A stretch of DNA of 64,000 nt from an uncultured Erythrobacter sp. (GTDB lineage: Bacteria; Pseudomonadota; Alphaproteobacteria; Sphingomonadales; Sphingomonadaceae): NCBI RefSeq assembly GCF_947492365.1, contig NZ_CANLMB010000002.1, positions 558,001-622,000 on the forward strand, read 5' to 3'. The first letter of the stretch is position 1. The number at the start of each line of letters is the position of its first letter. This document shows, piece by piece, positions 15,996-25,509 of the stretch. A model generated the notes under the pieces. It worked only from the letters and a program-made list of their open reading frames with translations, was not told where the DNA came from and did no database searches. The translations under genes and the position numbers were made by a program.

Positions 15996-18254
15996 ATGTC
16001 GAAGCGGGGTGAACGTCTGACCAACAAGAACAAGCGAGGCTCGCGCCGCGCGGCGAGCGAGCGCGCCAAGAGCGGCTCGGGCGGCGGGTCCAGCTCGGGT
16101 AAGAAGCGCCTTTCGCGCAGTGGCAAGAGCAAGAAAGAGGGTGAGCCCGGCGAGCCTTCCTTCCTGTGGAAGTGGACCAAGCGGATCACCCTGTGGGGCG
16201 GCGCGGCGGCGCTGCTTGGCGCGATCTTCCTCGCCTTTGCGGTTGGCTTTGCCGCGCGGTCGATCCCCAGCTTCTACCAGCTAAAGGCCAGCCAGACCGG
16301 CCAGACCATTCTGGTGAGAGCGCGCGACGGGACCGAAATTGTCGAGATCGGGCCAAGCTTCGGCAACTGGCTCGAATATGACGAAATCCCGGAGAATATG
16401 CGCAACGCGATGATCGCGGTCGAGGATAAGCGCTTTGAATCGCATTACGGGATCGACCCGATCCGGCTGACCGGCGCGCTTGTTGAAGGCGTTACCGGTG
16501 CGCGCTCGCGTCTGGGCGGCACGTCGACCATCTCGCAGCAGCTGGCGCGCAACCTGTTCCTGTCCTCGAACCGGACGTTTGACCGCAAGGCGCGCGAGGC
16601 GGTGCTTGCGATGGCGCTCGAATGGCGGTTCTCCAAGGAGCAGATCCTCGAGCTGTATCTGAACAAGGTCTATTTCGGCGGCGGGGCCTACGGTGTCGAC
16701 AGCGCGAGCCGCAAATTCTTCAGCCATCCCGGCACCGAATTGTCGGTCGCTGAAGCGTCGATCATCGCCGGCCTTGTGAAAGCGCCGAGCCGCTATTCGC
16801 CGACTGCCGACACGCAGGCCGCGGTGGACCGCGCGCAGGTCGTGCTGCGGCTGATGCGCGAGCAGGGCTATATCACTTCTGAGCAGGCCAGCGTCGATGT
16901 CGATACGGTCGAACTGAAACAGCAATCGGGCCAGAATTCGGTGCGTTACTTCACCGATTGGGCGCTGCCGCAGCTCGACATATTGCTGCCCGAAACCAAC
17001 GCTCCGCTGGAGGTCTGGACGACGCTGGACGTGGGCATGCAGCGCGCGGCGACGGCGGCGATTGATTCCAACACGCCTGACGGCTCGCAAGGGGCATTGG
17101 TCAGTCTCGACCGCGACGGTGCGATCCTCGCGCTGGTGGGCGGGACCGACTATGTCGAGACCAACTTCAACCGCGCGACCAATGCGATGCGCCAGCCCGG
17201 CTCTTCGTGGAAACTGTTCGTGTTCCTCGCCGCGCTGGAGGCGGGTTACACCCCCGATGACCGCGTGGTCGATACGCCGGTGACAATCGACGGCTGGTCC
17301 CCGCGCAATTCCAACGGGCGCAATGTCGGTGAGACCGATTTGCGCACCGCCTTTGCCTATTCGATCAACACGGTCGCTGCGCAGCTGGGCAATGAAGTCG
17401 GCTTCGGCACGGTAGCCTCGATGGCGCGGCGCTTTGGCGTGACCAGCCCGATCTCGACCTTCCCTTCGATGGTGCTGGGATCATCGGAGGTGCGCCTGAT
17501 CGAGATGACCAGAGCCTTTGCCGCCGTTTCCGCAAAGGGCACGGCGGTCGAGCCCTACGGCATCGTGCGCGTCCAGACCGCCGATGGTGAGGTGATTTAC
17601 GAGCATGAAAGCGCGCGCGAGACGCAGCTGGTGCCCGATTACGTTGCCGCCGGAATCACCGATTTGCTGCAAGCCGCCGTGCAAACAGGAACGGGGCGTG
17701 CGGCGCAGATCGGCAGGCCGGTTGCGGGCAAGACCGGCACGACCAGTTCGAACAAGGACGGGTGGTTTGTCGGTTTTTCCAGCGGGATCACCACCGGCGT
17801 GTGGATGGGCCGCGACGATGCGCGCGCTGTGCCCGGATTGCAGGGCGGTCGTGCGCCCGCGCAGGCCTTTTCCGCCTATATGCGCTATGCGGTGAAGGAC
17901 CGCGCGGTAGAGGAGTTCGATGTCGAGCTGAACCTGCCCGAATGGCGGCTTGAACCCGATGAAGAGGCGCTGTTCGGCGATCCGGACGATTACTATTTCA
18001 TCGACGAGCAAGGCAATCTGATCGAACCGGGTCGCCGCGATCCGTCCTCACCCGACTTTGACATCGAAGGCGAGCGCCCGCCGCCCGTTGCCGAGCCGCC
18101 GCCTGCGGTGAGCGAGGACTTTCTGGAGGAGGCCATCGGCGCTCCGGTGAGCGGGGATGGACCGAGAAACGAGCCCAGAGCGCCGCCCGCTCCGCCCCCG
18201 CGACCTCCGCCTGATGGCGAGCGGGTGGATGACGATTTCCTCGACGCGCTCTAG
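15996..18254 (+). CDS. mrcA: Penicillin-binding protein 1A (bifunctional transglycosylase/transpeptidase)
   Basis: 752 residues. It polymerises and cross-links peptidoglycan in the periplasm. A Lys/Arg/Ser/Gly-rich cytoplasmic tail (about 1-55), one membrane helix (about 62-90), then the GT51 domain with Glu143 in Glu-Asp-Lys-Arg-Phe and Gly-Thr-Ser-Thr-Ile-Ser-Gln-Gln. The transpeptidase has Ser403-Ser-Trp-Lys406, Ser-Ile-Asn, and Lys579-Thr-Gly-Thr. The C-terminal 80 residues are acidic and Pro-rich. A rho-independent terminator follows directly. Confidence 0.95.
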   Translation: MSKRGERLTNKNKRGSRRAASERAKSGSGGGSSSGKKRLSRSGKSKKEGEPGEPSFLWKWTKRITLWGGAAALLGAIFLAFAVGFAARSIPSFYQLKASQTGQTILVRARDGTEIVEIGPSFGNWLEYDEIPENMRNAMIAVEDKRFESHYGIDPIRLTGALVEGVTGARSRLGGTSTISQQLARNLFLSSNRTFDRKAREAVLAMALEWRFSKEQILELYLNKVYFGGGAYGVDSASRKFFSHPGTELSVAEASIIAGLVKAPSRYSPTADTQAAVDRAQVVLRLMREQGYITSEQASVDVDTVELKQQSGQNSVRYFTDWALPQLDILLPETNAPLEVWTTLDVGMQRAATAAIDSNTPDGSQGALVSLDRDGAILALVGGTDYVETNFNRATNAMRQPGSSWKLFVFLAALEAGYTPDDRVVDTPVTIDGWSPRNSNGRNVGETDLRTAFAYSINTVAAQLGNEVGFGTVASMARRFGVTSPISTFPSMVLGSSEVRLIEMTRAFAAVSAKGTAVEPYGIVRVQTADGEVIYEHESARETQLVPDYVAAGITDLLQAAVQTGTGRAAQIGRPVAGKTGTTSSNKDGWFVGFSSGITTGVWMGRDDARAVPGLQGGRAPAQAFSAYMRYAVKDRAVEEFDVELNLPEWRLEPDEEALFGDPDDYYFIDEQGNLIEPGRRDPSSPDFDIEGERPPPVAEPPPAVSEDFLEEAIGAPVSGDGPRNEPRAPPAPPPRPPPDGERVDDDFLDAL

Positions 18255-18261
18255 CGAAAAC

Positions 18262-18300
18262 AAAACCCCCGGAAGCGAAGTGCTTCCGGGGGTTTTTGTT
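18262..18300 (+). terminator. Rho-independent terminator of mrcA
   Basis: 12-bp stem ACCCCCGGAAGC/GCTTCCGGGGGT with loop GAAGT, flanked by A4 and T5, 8 bp after the mrcA stop. The A-run on the left makes it potentially bidirectional towards degP. Confidence 0.92.
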
Positions 18301-18304
18301 TGGT

Positions 18305-18376
18305 CGTGAGTTCCTGCGGAAGCAGAAGTCCATTCGCAAGGCTTGCAATGGGTTCCTGCCTTCGCAGGAACTCACG
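18305..18376. repeat. REP-like inverted repeat (family R2)
   Basis: Imperfect inverted repeat with outer arms GTGAGTTCCTGCG and its complement at about 18305-18332 and 18349-18376. The right arm contains the smaller palindrome TTCCTGCCTTCGCAGGAA. Its core matches 7215-7290 in 13 of 14 bases (CCTGCGNAGGCAGG). Lies between the converging mrcA and degP. Confidence 0.75.
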
Positions 18377-18386
18377 CTAGCCCTTC

Positions 18387-19916
18387 TTACCTCATCCGCA
18401 CCGGCACAAAGCGCGGGGGAGCGCCGCGGCGCTGGATGCGCAGCAGCACGGCTTCGCGGTTGTCGGATTGTGCAGCGGTCACCTGCTCGCGCAGGCCTTC
18501 GATCGTGCTGACGACCTGATAATTGGCGGACAGGATGATGTCGCCCCGGCGCAGGCCCTTGCGGCCCGCATCCGAATTGGGATCAACCGCGCCGATCACC
18601 AGACCTTCCGTATCAGCGCCCACGCCCAGACTGCGCGCGATCTGCGGGGTCATTTCGAGCACTTGCAGGCCGAGCACTTCAGCGATCATGGTGTCGGATT
18701 CGTCTGGCTCCATAACCTCTTCGCTGTCAGGGTCGAAATTCTGGTTTTGCTGGGCGAGTTCAGCCTCACTCGGGCGGCGGCCAAGGGTCGCGTTGACGGT
18801 GAGCGAACGCCCATCGCGCAGCACTTCGATCGGAATGCTCTCACCCGGCGCGATATTGGCGACGAGGAAGGAGACCGTTTGGTCCGAGGTCACATCCTGC
18901 CCGTTAATGCTGGTGATGATGTCGCCTTCGCGCAGGCCCGCATTGGACGCTGCGCTATCGGGCTGGATCGACTGCACGATCTCGCCGCGATTGCGCGGAA
19001 CGCCGAGCGAGTCGGCGAGATCATCGGTCATGGATTCGAGGCCCACGCCAAGGAAGCCGCGCTCAATCTCGCGCCCTTCGCGCAGCTGCGCGACAATCGG
19101 CTCGGCGATTTCGCTGGGGATGGCAAAGCCGATCCCGACGCTGCCGCCCGAAGGCGAGAAGATCGCATTGTTGATGCCGATCACATTGCCGCGCATGTCG
19201 AACAAAGGCCCGCCCGAATTGCCGCGATTGATACTGGCATCGGTCTGGATGAAACGGTCATAGGCGCCGCCCTGACCGGTGTTGCGATAGACCGCCGAGA
19301 CGATGCCCGAAGTCACCGTTCCGCCAAGCCCGAAGGGATTGCCGATTGCAACCACCCATTCGCCCACGCGGGTCTGCGCCGAATCGCCGAAACGCACAAA
19401 GGGGAAGGACTGGTCCGAATTGATCTTGAGCACAGCGAGGTCCGACTGCGCATCCGCGCCGACCAGTTCAGCTTCGTATTCGGTGCCGTCAGGCATGGTG
19501 ACGGTGATTTCTTCAAGCGTCGCGCGGTTATCGGGCGCAACAACGTGATTGTTGGTCACGACATAGCCATCGGCGCTGATGATGAAGCCCGAACCCAGCG
19601 ATTGCGCCTCGCGCGTTTGCGGTTCGTCGCTGCGGCCGCGCCGATTGAACAGTTCGGCAAAGGGCGTGCCGGCGAAAGGATTGCGGTTGACCTGGATCGA
19701 CTGGCGCGTGGCGATGTTCACCACCGCCGGCTGCAATTGTTCGGTCAGGTCGGCGAAGCTTGCCGGAGCGCCTTCGATCGGCACCACCCGGTCCATCACC
19801 GCGCTGTCGTTTTGCGCCACCTGCGCGCCTGCGGGGAATCCGGTCATCAGCGAGACCGCCGCACCCCCCACCAAAAGCGCGCTCGTCAGTCCATAAACAT
19901 ACCGCACGTTGCTCAC
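18387..19916 (-). CDS. degP: DegP/DegQ-type periplasmic serine protease
   Basis: 509 residues. ATP-independent protease/chaperone for misfolded envelope proteins. Signal peptide about 1-32, then a trypsin-like domain with His124 (Asn-Asn-His-Val-Val), Asp159 (Ser-Asp-Leu-Ala-Val) and Ser234 (Arg-Gly-Asn-Ser-Gly-Gly-Pro), followed by two PDZ domains, the second ending Pro-Pro-Arg-Phe-Val-Pro-Val-Arg. An acidic spacer rich in Asp/Glu joins the PDZ domains. It lies downstream of hflK-hflC, a frequent alphaproteobacterial arrangement; the 164-bp gap to hflC leaves cotranscription uncertain. Confidence 0.95.
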   Translation of the reverse strand: MSNVRYVYGLTSALLVGGAAVSLMTGFPAGAQVAQNDSAVMDRVVPIEGAPASFADLTEQLQPAVVNIATRQSIQVNRNPFAGTPFAELFNRRGRSDEPQTREAQSLGSGFIISADGYVVTNNHVVAPDNRATLEEITVTMPDGTEYEAELVGADAQSDLAVLKINSDQSFPFVRFGDSAQTRVGEWVVAIGNPFGLGGTVTSGIVSAVYRNTGQGGAYDRFIQTDASINRGNSGGPLFDMRGNVIGINNAIFSPSGGSVGIGFAIPSEIAEPIVAQLREGREIERGFLGVGLESMTDDLADSLGVPRNRGEIVQSIQPDSAASNAGLREGDIITSINGQDVTSDQTVSFLVANIAPGESIPIEVLRDGRSLTVNATLGRRPSEAELAQQNQNFDPDSEEVMEPDESDTMIAEVLGLQVLEMTPQIARSLGVGADTEGLVIGAVDPNSDAGRKGLRRGDIILSANYQVVSTIEGLREQVTAAQSDNREAVLLRIQRRGAPPRFVPVRMR

Positions 19917-20080
19917 GTCCTCTCGTTCCTTCCATAGTAGAGCGCCGTCAAAGGGCGCTCCGATTACGTTACAAATACGTGTCCACTATCAGGGCAGACG
20001 CACTTAACCGCGATTGAACACAGTTGTAGTCGGTCGCACCATGTCAGCGTTTCGTCGGTGCGTGGCAATTCGCCGGACGC

Positions 20081-20923
20081 CTATCGCCCGTTGAACTGGT
20101 TGAAATATGCATTGTCGGCATCGAGCACCATTGTGCTGTCTCCGCTGCCGTCAACAAAGGTCCGCCGATAACTCTCCATCGCGCGATAGAAATCGTAGAA
20201 TTGCGGGTCTTTGCCGTAAGCCTCTGCATAGGTCGACGCCGCATCGGCATCGGCCTCTGCGCGGATGATCTGCGCATTCTTGCGGCCCTGCGCACGGATC
20301 GTTTCCGCTTGTTCCTGCCGCTCCGAAATCATCCGGTTGAGCGCAGCCGTCAGCGGCGTGCCTTCGGGCAGGTCGGCCGCCTTGATCCGCACATCGATGA
20401 TCTGCACGCCGTATTCGCGCGACTGCGTGTCGAGGCTGTCGCGGATCTCGGTCATCGCGCTGCCGCGTTCGGCGGTGAGCAGGCTGGCGAAGGTCCGGCG
20501 ACCCAGCTCCTGCCGCAATACCGAGCGAAGGATACGGGCAAGCTGCGTGTTGAGCTGACCTTCATCGCCCGCACGTTCAATCATCGTGACAGGCTGGATG
20601 ATGCGATAGCGAGCATAGGCGTTCACCCGCAGGCGTTGCTGATCGCTGGTGAGCACCTGTTCGTTGTCCATGTCGAGATCGAGCACACGGCGCTCTACCA
20701 TCTGGACGCGGTCCACGAATGGAATGCGGTACCAGATGCCCGCACCGGTCTGGCCAAAGGGCTGATCCGGGCGATACATATTGACGATATCGAGCGGCTC
20801 ACCGGTACGGATGATAACCGCCTGCTTGGTTTCAGGCGTCACGAATAAAGTCGATGCCAGCCCGACCAGAAAGACTGCGGCCAGGACAATCGCAATGCGG
20901 TATTGGGTCCAGATGTTTTGCAT
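20081..20923 (-). CDS. hflC: HflC, SPFH-domain FtsH modulator
   Basis: 280 residues. N-terminal membrane helix (about 8-26) followed by an SPFH/band-7 domain, as expected for the HflKC complex that surrounds FtsH and limits its access to membrane proteins. The Ala-Arg-Tyr-Arg-Ile segment and the helical stretch Ala-Glu-Ala-Asp-Ala-Asp-Ala-Ala with Tyr-Gly-Lys-Asp-Pro-Gln-Phe-Tyr near the end are characteristic of HflC. Its ATG begins one base after the hflK stop, so the pair is coupled. Confidence 0.95.
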   Translation of the reverse strand: MQNIWTQYRIAIVLAAVFLVGLASTLFVTPETKQAVIIRTGEPLDIVNMYRPDQPFGQTGAGIWYRIPFVDRVQMVERRVLDLDMDNEQVLTSDQQRLRVNAYARYRIIQPVTMIERAGDEGQLNTQLARILRSVLRQELGRRTFASLLTAERGSAMTEIRDSLDTQSREYGVQIIDVRIKAADLPEGTPLTAALNRMISERQEQAETIRAQGRKNAQIIRAEADADAASTYAEAYGKDPQFYDFYRAMESYRRTFVDGSGDSTMVLDADNAYFNQFNGR

Positions 20924-20924
20924 C

Positions 20925-22097
20925 TTACTGGCCTCCCTGTTCGGTAGCCGGTGTCGGGGGCTGCACGGTTATGGTTCGCTCGCGCTCGACTTCGCGCAAG
21001 GGAAGATAGGGCGTGACCCCGTCGGCATCGATTATGGTCTTGTTCGTGCGCGACAGGACGGTTTCCATTGTCTCGTAATAGAGCCGGCGCCGCGTCACTT
21101 CGGGAGCGAGGCGGTATTCGGCATAAAGCTGATTGAACTCTTCCGCGCTACCTTCTGCCGTTGCCAACTGGCGCTGTGCATAAAGCCGCGCGCCGTTGAG
21201 CGCGCGTTCGGCATCCTGCTGCGCGGCGAGCACGTCGTTAAACGCCTCGACCACATTTTCAGGCGGGTCGGTTTCGTCGACTTCGATAGCGAGCACGGCA
21301 ATGCCTGCGCCATAGCCATCGAGGATGTCCTGCATGCGGGTTTGCACATTGGCCTGAATGTCGGCGCGGCCTTCACCCGAGATCACGGTGTCGAATGTCT
21401 TTTCCGCGACCGAGGAGCGCATCGCGGTCTCGGCAGCCTCGCGAACGGTTTCGATCGGGTCTTCGAGCTGGAACTGGAACAGCGGAAGGTCGCTGATATT
21501 CCAACGCACAGAGTAAGAAAGGTCGACGAGGTTCTGGTCGCCGGTGAGAATCAGCTTGCTCGGCACTTCCTCAATCCGCGCGGCTTCGACATTTTCAATA
21601 TCGACAATGCTGATCGGCCACGGAAGGGACCAGTTGGTGCCCTGATTGAAAGTGTCGACATATTCGCCGCCAAAGCGGGTGACGGTTGCCTGCTCACCCG
21701 GCTGGATGAAGTGGACGCTGCTAAAGGCGAGCCATGCGAGGCCTGCGCCGACTGCGAGGACCGGAAGCCACGAACCGCCACCGGGGCGCTCGGGAATGCG
21801 GAAGCCCGCTCCGCCGCCGCCGCCAGTGCGGTTGGGGCCTTCGGGTCCGCGGTTCTTGAAGATGTCTTCGATGCTGGCGGATTTGCGCCCGCCGCGTTTC
21901 TGGCCATCGCCGCCGCCGGGCAGCCACGGATTGCGCGGCCCTTCCTTGGGTCCGTCGTCGGAGCCGCCCGAAGGCGGTTCTCCATCCGAGCCGTCGCTGC
22001 CGCCAGAGCCACCATCACTCCCCGGCTTACCCCAGGGATTTTTCTTGCCTGCCATTGCAAGGCCAAGATTTTTCTTGAAACCATCGAAAATACGCAT
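20925..22097 (-). CDS. hflK: HflK, SPFH-domain FtsH modulator
   Basis: 390 residues. A Gly/Ser/Pro-rich cytoplasmic N-terminus (about 15-110), a membrane helix (about 122-140) and an SPFH domain. Start chosen at ATG 22097 (Met-Arg-Ile-Phe-Asp-Gly-Phe-Lys-Lys) with AGAGG upstream; the frame stays open far upstream but that extension runs antisense into mrp and is not family-like. ATG 22055 (Met-Ala-Gly-Lys-Lys-Asn-Pro) is a possible alternative. Partner of HflC; divergent from mrp. Confidence 0.94.
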   Translation of the reverse strand: MRIFDGFKKNLGLAMAGKKNPWGKPGSDGGSGGSDGSDGEPPSGGSDDGPKEGPRNPWLPGGGDGQKRGGRKSASIEDIFKNRGPEGPNRTGGGGGAGFRIPERPGGGSWLPVLAVGAGLAWLAFSSVHFIQPGEQATVTRFGGEYVDTFNQGTNWSLPWPISIVDIENVEAARIEEVPSKLILTGDQNLVDLSYSVRWNISDLPLFQFQLEDPIETVREAAETAMRSSVAEKTFDTVISGEGRADIQANVQTRMQDILDGYGAGIAVLAIEVDETDPPENVVEAFNDVLAAQQDAERALNGARLYAQRQLATAEGSAEEFNQLYAEYRLAPEVTRRRLYYETMETVLSRTNKTIIDADGVTPYLPLREVERERTITVQPPTPATEQGGQ

Positions 22098-22172
22098 GCA
22101 CCTCTTATAGGAACGCCGATTGAGGAAAAACAGGGGTTGGCTAAGCGAAATTGGTGGTAGAGGGCCAACTTC

Positions 22173-23174
22173 ATGACTCAAACTGATGATCCAGGGCGAA
22201 ATCCGTCCGAAGAAGAGACGCTTATCCGCGAATGCCTGCCGGTGGAGATCCACGGGCGGCTGCGTTCCGCGCGGATCAAGGAGCGCCGCGCGATTATCGT
22301 TGCCGAAGCCGGCGATCTGGGCGCGAAAGCGCGCGAGGAGCTTGAAGGGCTGATCGAAAATGCGGTTGGCGAACTGGCGCAAGTTGACGAAGTTCGCGTC
22401 GCTTTGATCGCGGATCGCAAGCGGCGCATGGTGATCGCGGTCGGATCGGGCAAAGGCGGCGTGGGCAAATCGACGCTCACCACCAATCTCGCGGTCGCTC
22501 TGGCGCGCAAGGGACGCAAGGTCGGGGTGATCGACGGCGATGTTTACGGGCCCTCGCAGCCGCGCCTGCTCGCAGTCGACCGCGAAAAGCCGAGGGTTGA
22601 GGGCGACAAGCTGGTCCCGATTGACAGCCCGCACGGGGTCAAGGTGCTCTCAATGGGCAATCTGGTCGCACCGGGCAAAGCGCTCGCATGGCGCGGGCCG
22701 ATGGCGGGCAAGGCGCTGAGCCAGCTGATCGACGCGGCGTGGGGCGATACCGAACTGCTGCTGATCGACCTGCCGCCGGGCACAGGCGATGTGCAGATCA
22801 CGATGATGGCCGATGCCAAGCCTGACGGCGCGGTGCTGGTTTCGACCCCGCAAGACCTCGCGCTGCTCGACGCGGCGCGCGCGGGGCAATTGTTCGACGA
22901 TGGCGAAGTGCCGATCATCGGTCTGGTTGAGAATATGGCGGGCTATGCCTGCCCCCATTGCGGCGAGATCAGCGATCCCTTTGGCACTGGCGGGGTGGAA
23001 AGATTCGCCGCATCGCTCGAAATCCCGTTCCTTGGCCGCGTGCCGCTGACGATGGAAACGCGCATTGCCGGTGATGCTGGCACGCCGCCTGCGGCCGGCG
23101 ATGGCGAAGGGGCCGCGCCGTTCCTTGCGATTGCCGACAAGCTCGACCGCTGGCTGACGAGCGGGGCTGTCTAA
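22173..23174 (+). CDS. apbC: Mrp/ApbC-type Fe-S cluster carrier ATPase
   Basis: 333 residues. N-terminal DUF59/MIP18-like domain (about 10-85), then a P-loop NTPase with the deviant Walker A Gly-Lys-Gly-Gly-Val-Gly-Lys-Ser. Cys-Pro-His-Cys near residue 254 is the CXXC pair that binds a bridging Fe-S cluster in Mrp dimers. Likely delivers Fe-S clusters to cytoplasmic apoproteins. Its stop is 4 bp before the molybdopterin oxidoreductase gene, so the two share a transcript. Confidence 0.93.
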   Translation: MTQTDDPGRNPSEEETLIRECLPVEIHGRLRSARIKERRAIIVAEAGDLGAKAREELEGLIENAVGELAQVDEVRVALIADRKRRMVIAVGSGKGGVGKSTLTTNLAVALARKGRKVGVIDGDVYGPSQPRLLAVDREKPRVEGDKLVPIDSPHGVKVLSMGNLVAPGKALAWRGPMAGKALSQLIDAAWGDTELLLIDLPPGTGDVQITMMADAKPDGAVLVSTPQDLALLDAARAGQLFDDGEVPIIGLVENMAGYACPHCGEISDPFGTGGVERFAASLEIPFLGRVPLTMETRIAGDAGTPPAAGDGEGAAPFLAIADKLDRWLTSGAV

Positions 23175-23178
23175 GCGC

Positions 23179-25509
23179 ATGCAGGTATCGCGCCGGGGAT
23201 TGATGACAGGAGCCGCTGTGGGCGGCGGCTTGATCGTCGCGTGGTGGTTCCTGCCGCGCTCCTATCCCAACCCGCTCGAACCGTCGGCGGGCGAGCATGT
23301 TTACGATGCGTGGATCAAGATTGCCGAGGACGGCGTAGTCACGGTCGCGGTGCCGCAGCTCGAAATGGGGCAAGGGATCACGACCTTGCTGCCGCAGATC
23401 GTCGCGCAGGAACTGGGCGCGGACTGGCGGCAGATCGCGGTCGAGCCTGCGCCGGTTGCGGCGGCCTATCCCAATGTCCCGCTGGCGAAACGCTGGACCG
23501 AATTGTGGGAGCCGCTCGCATCGGGTTTGTCCGAGACCACGGACGACATGTTCGCGCGGCAATTCGCCCGCAATTCGCGCTTTACCGCGACTGCGGACGG
23601 CACCTCGCTCGCCGCCTATGAGGCGCCCTGCCGGGAGGCTGCGGCGGCGGCGCGCGCAATGTTGGCGCTCGAAGCGGCAGACCGTTGGGGCACTTCGTGG
23701 GAGGAATGCGAGGTTTCGCGCGGGATCGTACGCTGGCGCGACAACAGCGCCACATTTGGCGAGCTCGCCGCAGGCGCTGCCGAGCAATCGCCGCCCAGTC
23801 CCCCGCCGATCAGACCTGAAGCTCCGAGCGAATCGCCGCTGCTTGGCGTAGGAGGCGAAGCGCAGGGGCCGAGCATTTCGACCGTCAATGCAAGCACGGT
23901 TGGATCGGACAATGCCGCCGCCGCTTATCCGCGCATCGACCTGCCCTCCAAAGTCGATGGCAGTTACATGTTCGCAGGCGATGTGCGGCTGCCCGGCATG
24001 GTCTTTGCCGCGATCCGCCACGGTCCCAACAATGGCAGCGAGCTGACCGGCTTCAACGAAAGCGGCGCCGAAGGCATTCGAGGGCTGGTCGGCGCGGTCA
24101 AGACATCGCGCTGGCTCGCCGTCGCGGCAACGACATGGTGGAGCGCCGAACGCGCGCTCGACGCGATGCAGCCGCAGTTCACCACCAGCTTTCCGGTCGA
24201 TAGCGACGATGTGGCAGGCAGGCTCGACACATTCCTGACCAGTGGGGACTCGTTCAAGATCGCCGAAACCGGCTTTGGCGAAGAGGCGATGACGCGGGTC
24301 GATCTGGCCCGCCGATACGAGATCGAACCGGCCCATGCCGCCCCGCTCGAAACCGCGACCGCAGCCGCGCGTTACAAGGACGGGCGGCTCGAATTGTGGA
24401 TCGCCAGCCAAGCCCCTGAACAGACCCGCATCGCCGCCGCCCGTGCGGTCGGCATCGCGGCCGAGGACGTTGCGCTCTACCCCATGCCCGCAGGCGGGAG
24501 CTTCGACGCGCGGCTCGAACACGATCACGCCATAGAAGTCGTGCATATCGCCAAGACGCTCGACCGCCCGGTTCAGCTGACATGGAAGCGGCGCGAGGAA
24601 ATGATCCGCTCGCGCCCACGCGCACCGGCCTATACGCTGGTTGGCGCGCAGCTTTCAGCGGCTGGCGACGGAGCCATCGATGCGCTCAAGCTGCGGATCG
24701 CGACCCCGCCTGCGAGCCACGAATTTGGCGAGCGGCTGTTCGGCAATCGCACCGCATGGGCCGCAATCCGCGAAAGCTCGGGCCGCAAGGATGCGCTGGC
24801 CTGCGAAGGCGCGGTGCCGCCTTACGAGCTGCCCAGTGTCACGGTGCGCCACATTCCGGTCGAGATCGGCCAGCCGGTCGGGCGGGTGCGCGGCAATTCC
24901 CATGTGCCCGGTGCCTTCGCGATCGAAAGCTTCATCGACGAGGTCGCCGCAAGCGCTGCGCGCGAGCCTTTGTCCTACCGCATGTCGATGCTGGGCAGCG
25001 ATATCCGCCTCGCCGCTTGCCTGCAGCGCGCGGCTTCGATGGCCGAGTGGAATGGCGGGGTGAACCAGAGCGGGCAGGGGATTGCCTGCCACCGGATCGG
25101 CGATGGGGAGACAGGCGGGCGGATTGCCTGCGTTGCGACTGCGCGGCAGGGAGAGGGCGGCGTGCGGGTTACGCGGCTTTCGGCAGCGGTCGATATCGGG
25201 CGGATCATCAATCTCGACATTGCCCGCCAACAGATTGAGGGCGGATTGCTGTTCGGCCTCGGCATGGCGCTGGGCAATGCGCTCAAGATGCGCGGCGGGC
25301 TTCCGGCGAGCTTCGACTATGCCGATCTGGGCCTGCCATCTTTGGCCGAATGTCCCGAGATCGAGGTGGATTTCATACCTTCCGGAGCCGCCCCTGCCGA
25401 CCCCGGAGAGCTGGGCGTAGCGGTTGCGCCGCCTGCGATAGCCAATGCGCTGTTTTCCGCGACAGGCTTGCGGCTGCGGCGACTGCCCCTACTTTCGGAC
25501 GGGTTATGA
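23179..25509 (+). CDS. Tat-exported molybdopterin-binding oxidoreductase subunit (IorB/xanthine dehydrogenase large-subunit family)
   Basis: 776 residues. The N-terminus Ser-Arg-Arg-Gly-Leu-Met with a hydrophobic stretch is a twin-arginine signal. The mature part opens with the aldehyde oxidase/xanthine dehydrogenase molybdopterin pattern (Val-Pro-Gln-Leu-Glu-Met-Gly-Gln-Gly-Ile) and ends with the conserved Ala-Val-Asp-Ile-Gly-Arg-Ile-Ile-Asn and Asn-Ala-Leu-Phe-Ser-Ala-Thr-Gly segments. It resembles isoquinoline 1-oxidoreductase beta subunits; substrate unknown. No [2Fe-2S] small subunit is encoded in the window. It sits between mrp (4 bp) and hemH (ATGA overlap). Confidence 0.88.
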   Translation: MQVSRRGLMTGAAVGGGLIVAWWFLPRSYPNPLEPSAGEHVYDAWIKIAEDGVVTVAVPQLEMGQGITTLLPQIVAQELGADWRQIAVEPAPVAAAYPNVPLAKRWTELWEPLASGLSETTDDMFARQFARNSRFTATADGTSLAAYEAPCREAAAAARAMLALEAADRWGTSWEECEVSRGIVRWRDNSATFGELAAGAAEQSPPSPPPIRPEAPSESPLLGVGGEAQGPSISTVNASTVGSDNAAAAYPRIDLPSKVDGSYMFAGDVRLPGMVFAAIRHGPNNGSELTGFNESGAEGIRGLVGAVKTSRWLAVAATTWWSAERALDAMQPQFTTSFPVDSDDVAGRLDTFLTSGDSFKIAETGFGEEAMTRVDLARRYEIEPAHAAPLETATAAARYKDGRLELWIASQAPEQTRIAAARAVGIAAEDVALYPMPAGGSFDARLEHDHAIEVVHIAKTLDRPVQLTWKRREEMIRSRPRAPAYTLVGAQLSAAGDGAIDALKLRIATPPASHEFGERLFGNRTAWAAIRESSGRKDALACEGAVPPYELPSVTVRHIPVEIGQPVGRVRGNSHVPGAFAIESFIDEVAASAAREPLSYRMSMLGSDIRLAACLQRAASMAEWNGGVNQSGQGIACHRIGDGETGGRIACVATARQGEGGVRVTRLSAAVDIGRIINLDIARQQIEGGLLFGLGMALGNALKMRGGLPASFDYADLGLPSLAECPEIEVDFIPSGAAPADPGELGVAVAPPAIANALFSATGLRLRRLPLLSDGL

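Noticed and set aside
18468-19937. 489-codon plus-strand frame opposite degP
   Set aside because: No motifs and no ribosome-binding site; it is a mirror of the DegP frame.
20781-22160. Long plus-strand frame (459 codons) opposite hflK/hflC
   Set aside because: It overlaps well-supported genes on the other strand and its residues show only the Arg/Ala/Gly bias of antisense GC-rich DNA.
22969-24546. 525-codon minus-strand frame opposite mrp and the molybdopterin subunit gene
   Set aside because: Sense genes on the plus strand are complete with all motifs; this frame has no family resemblance.
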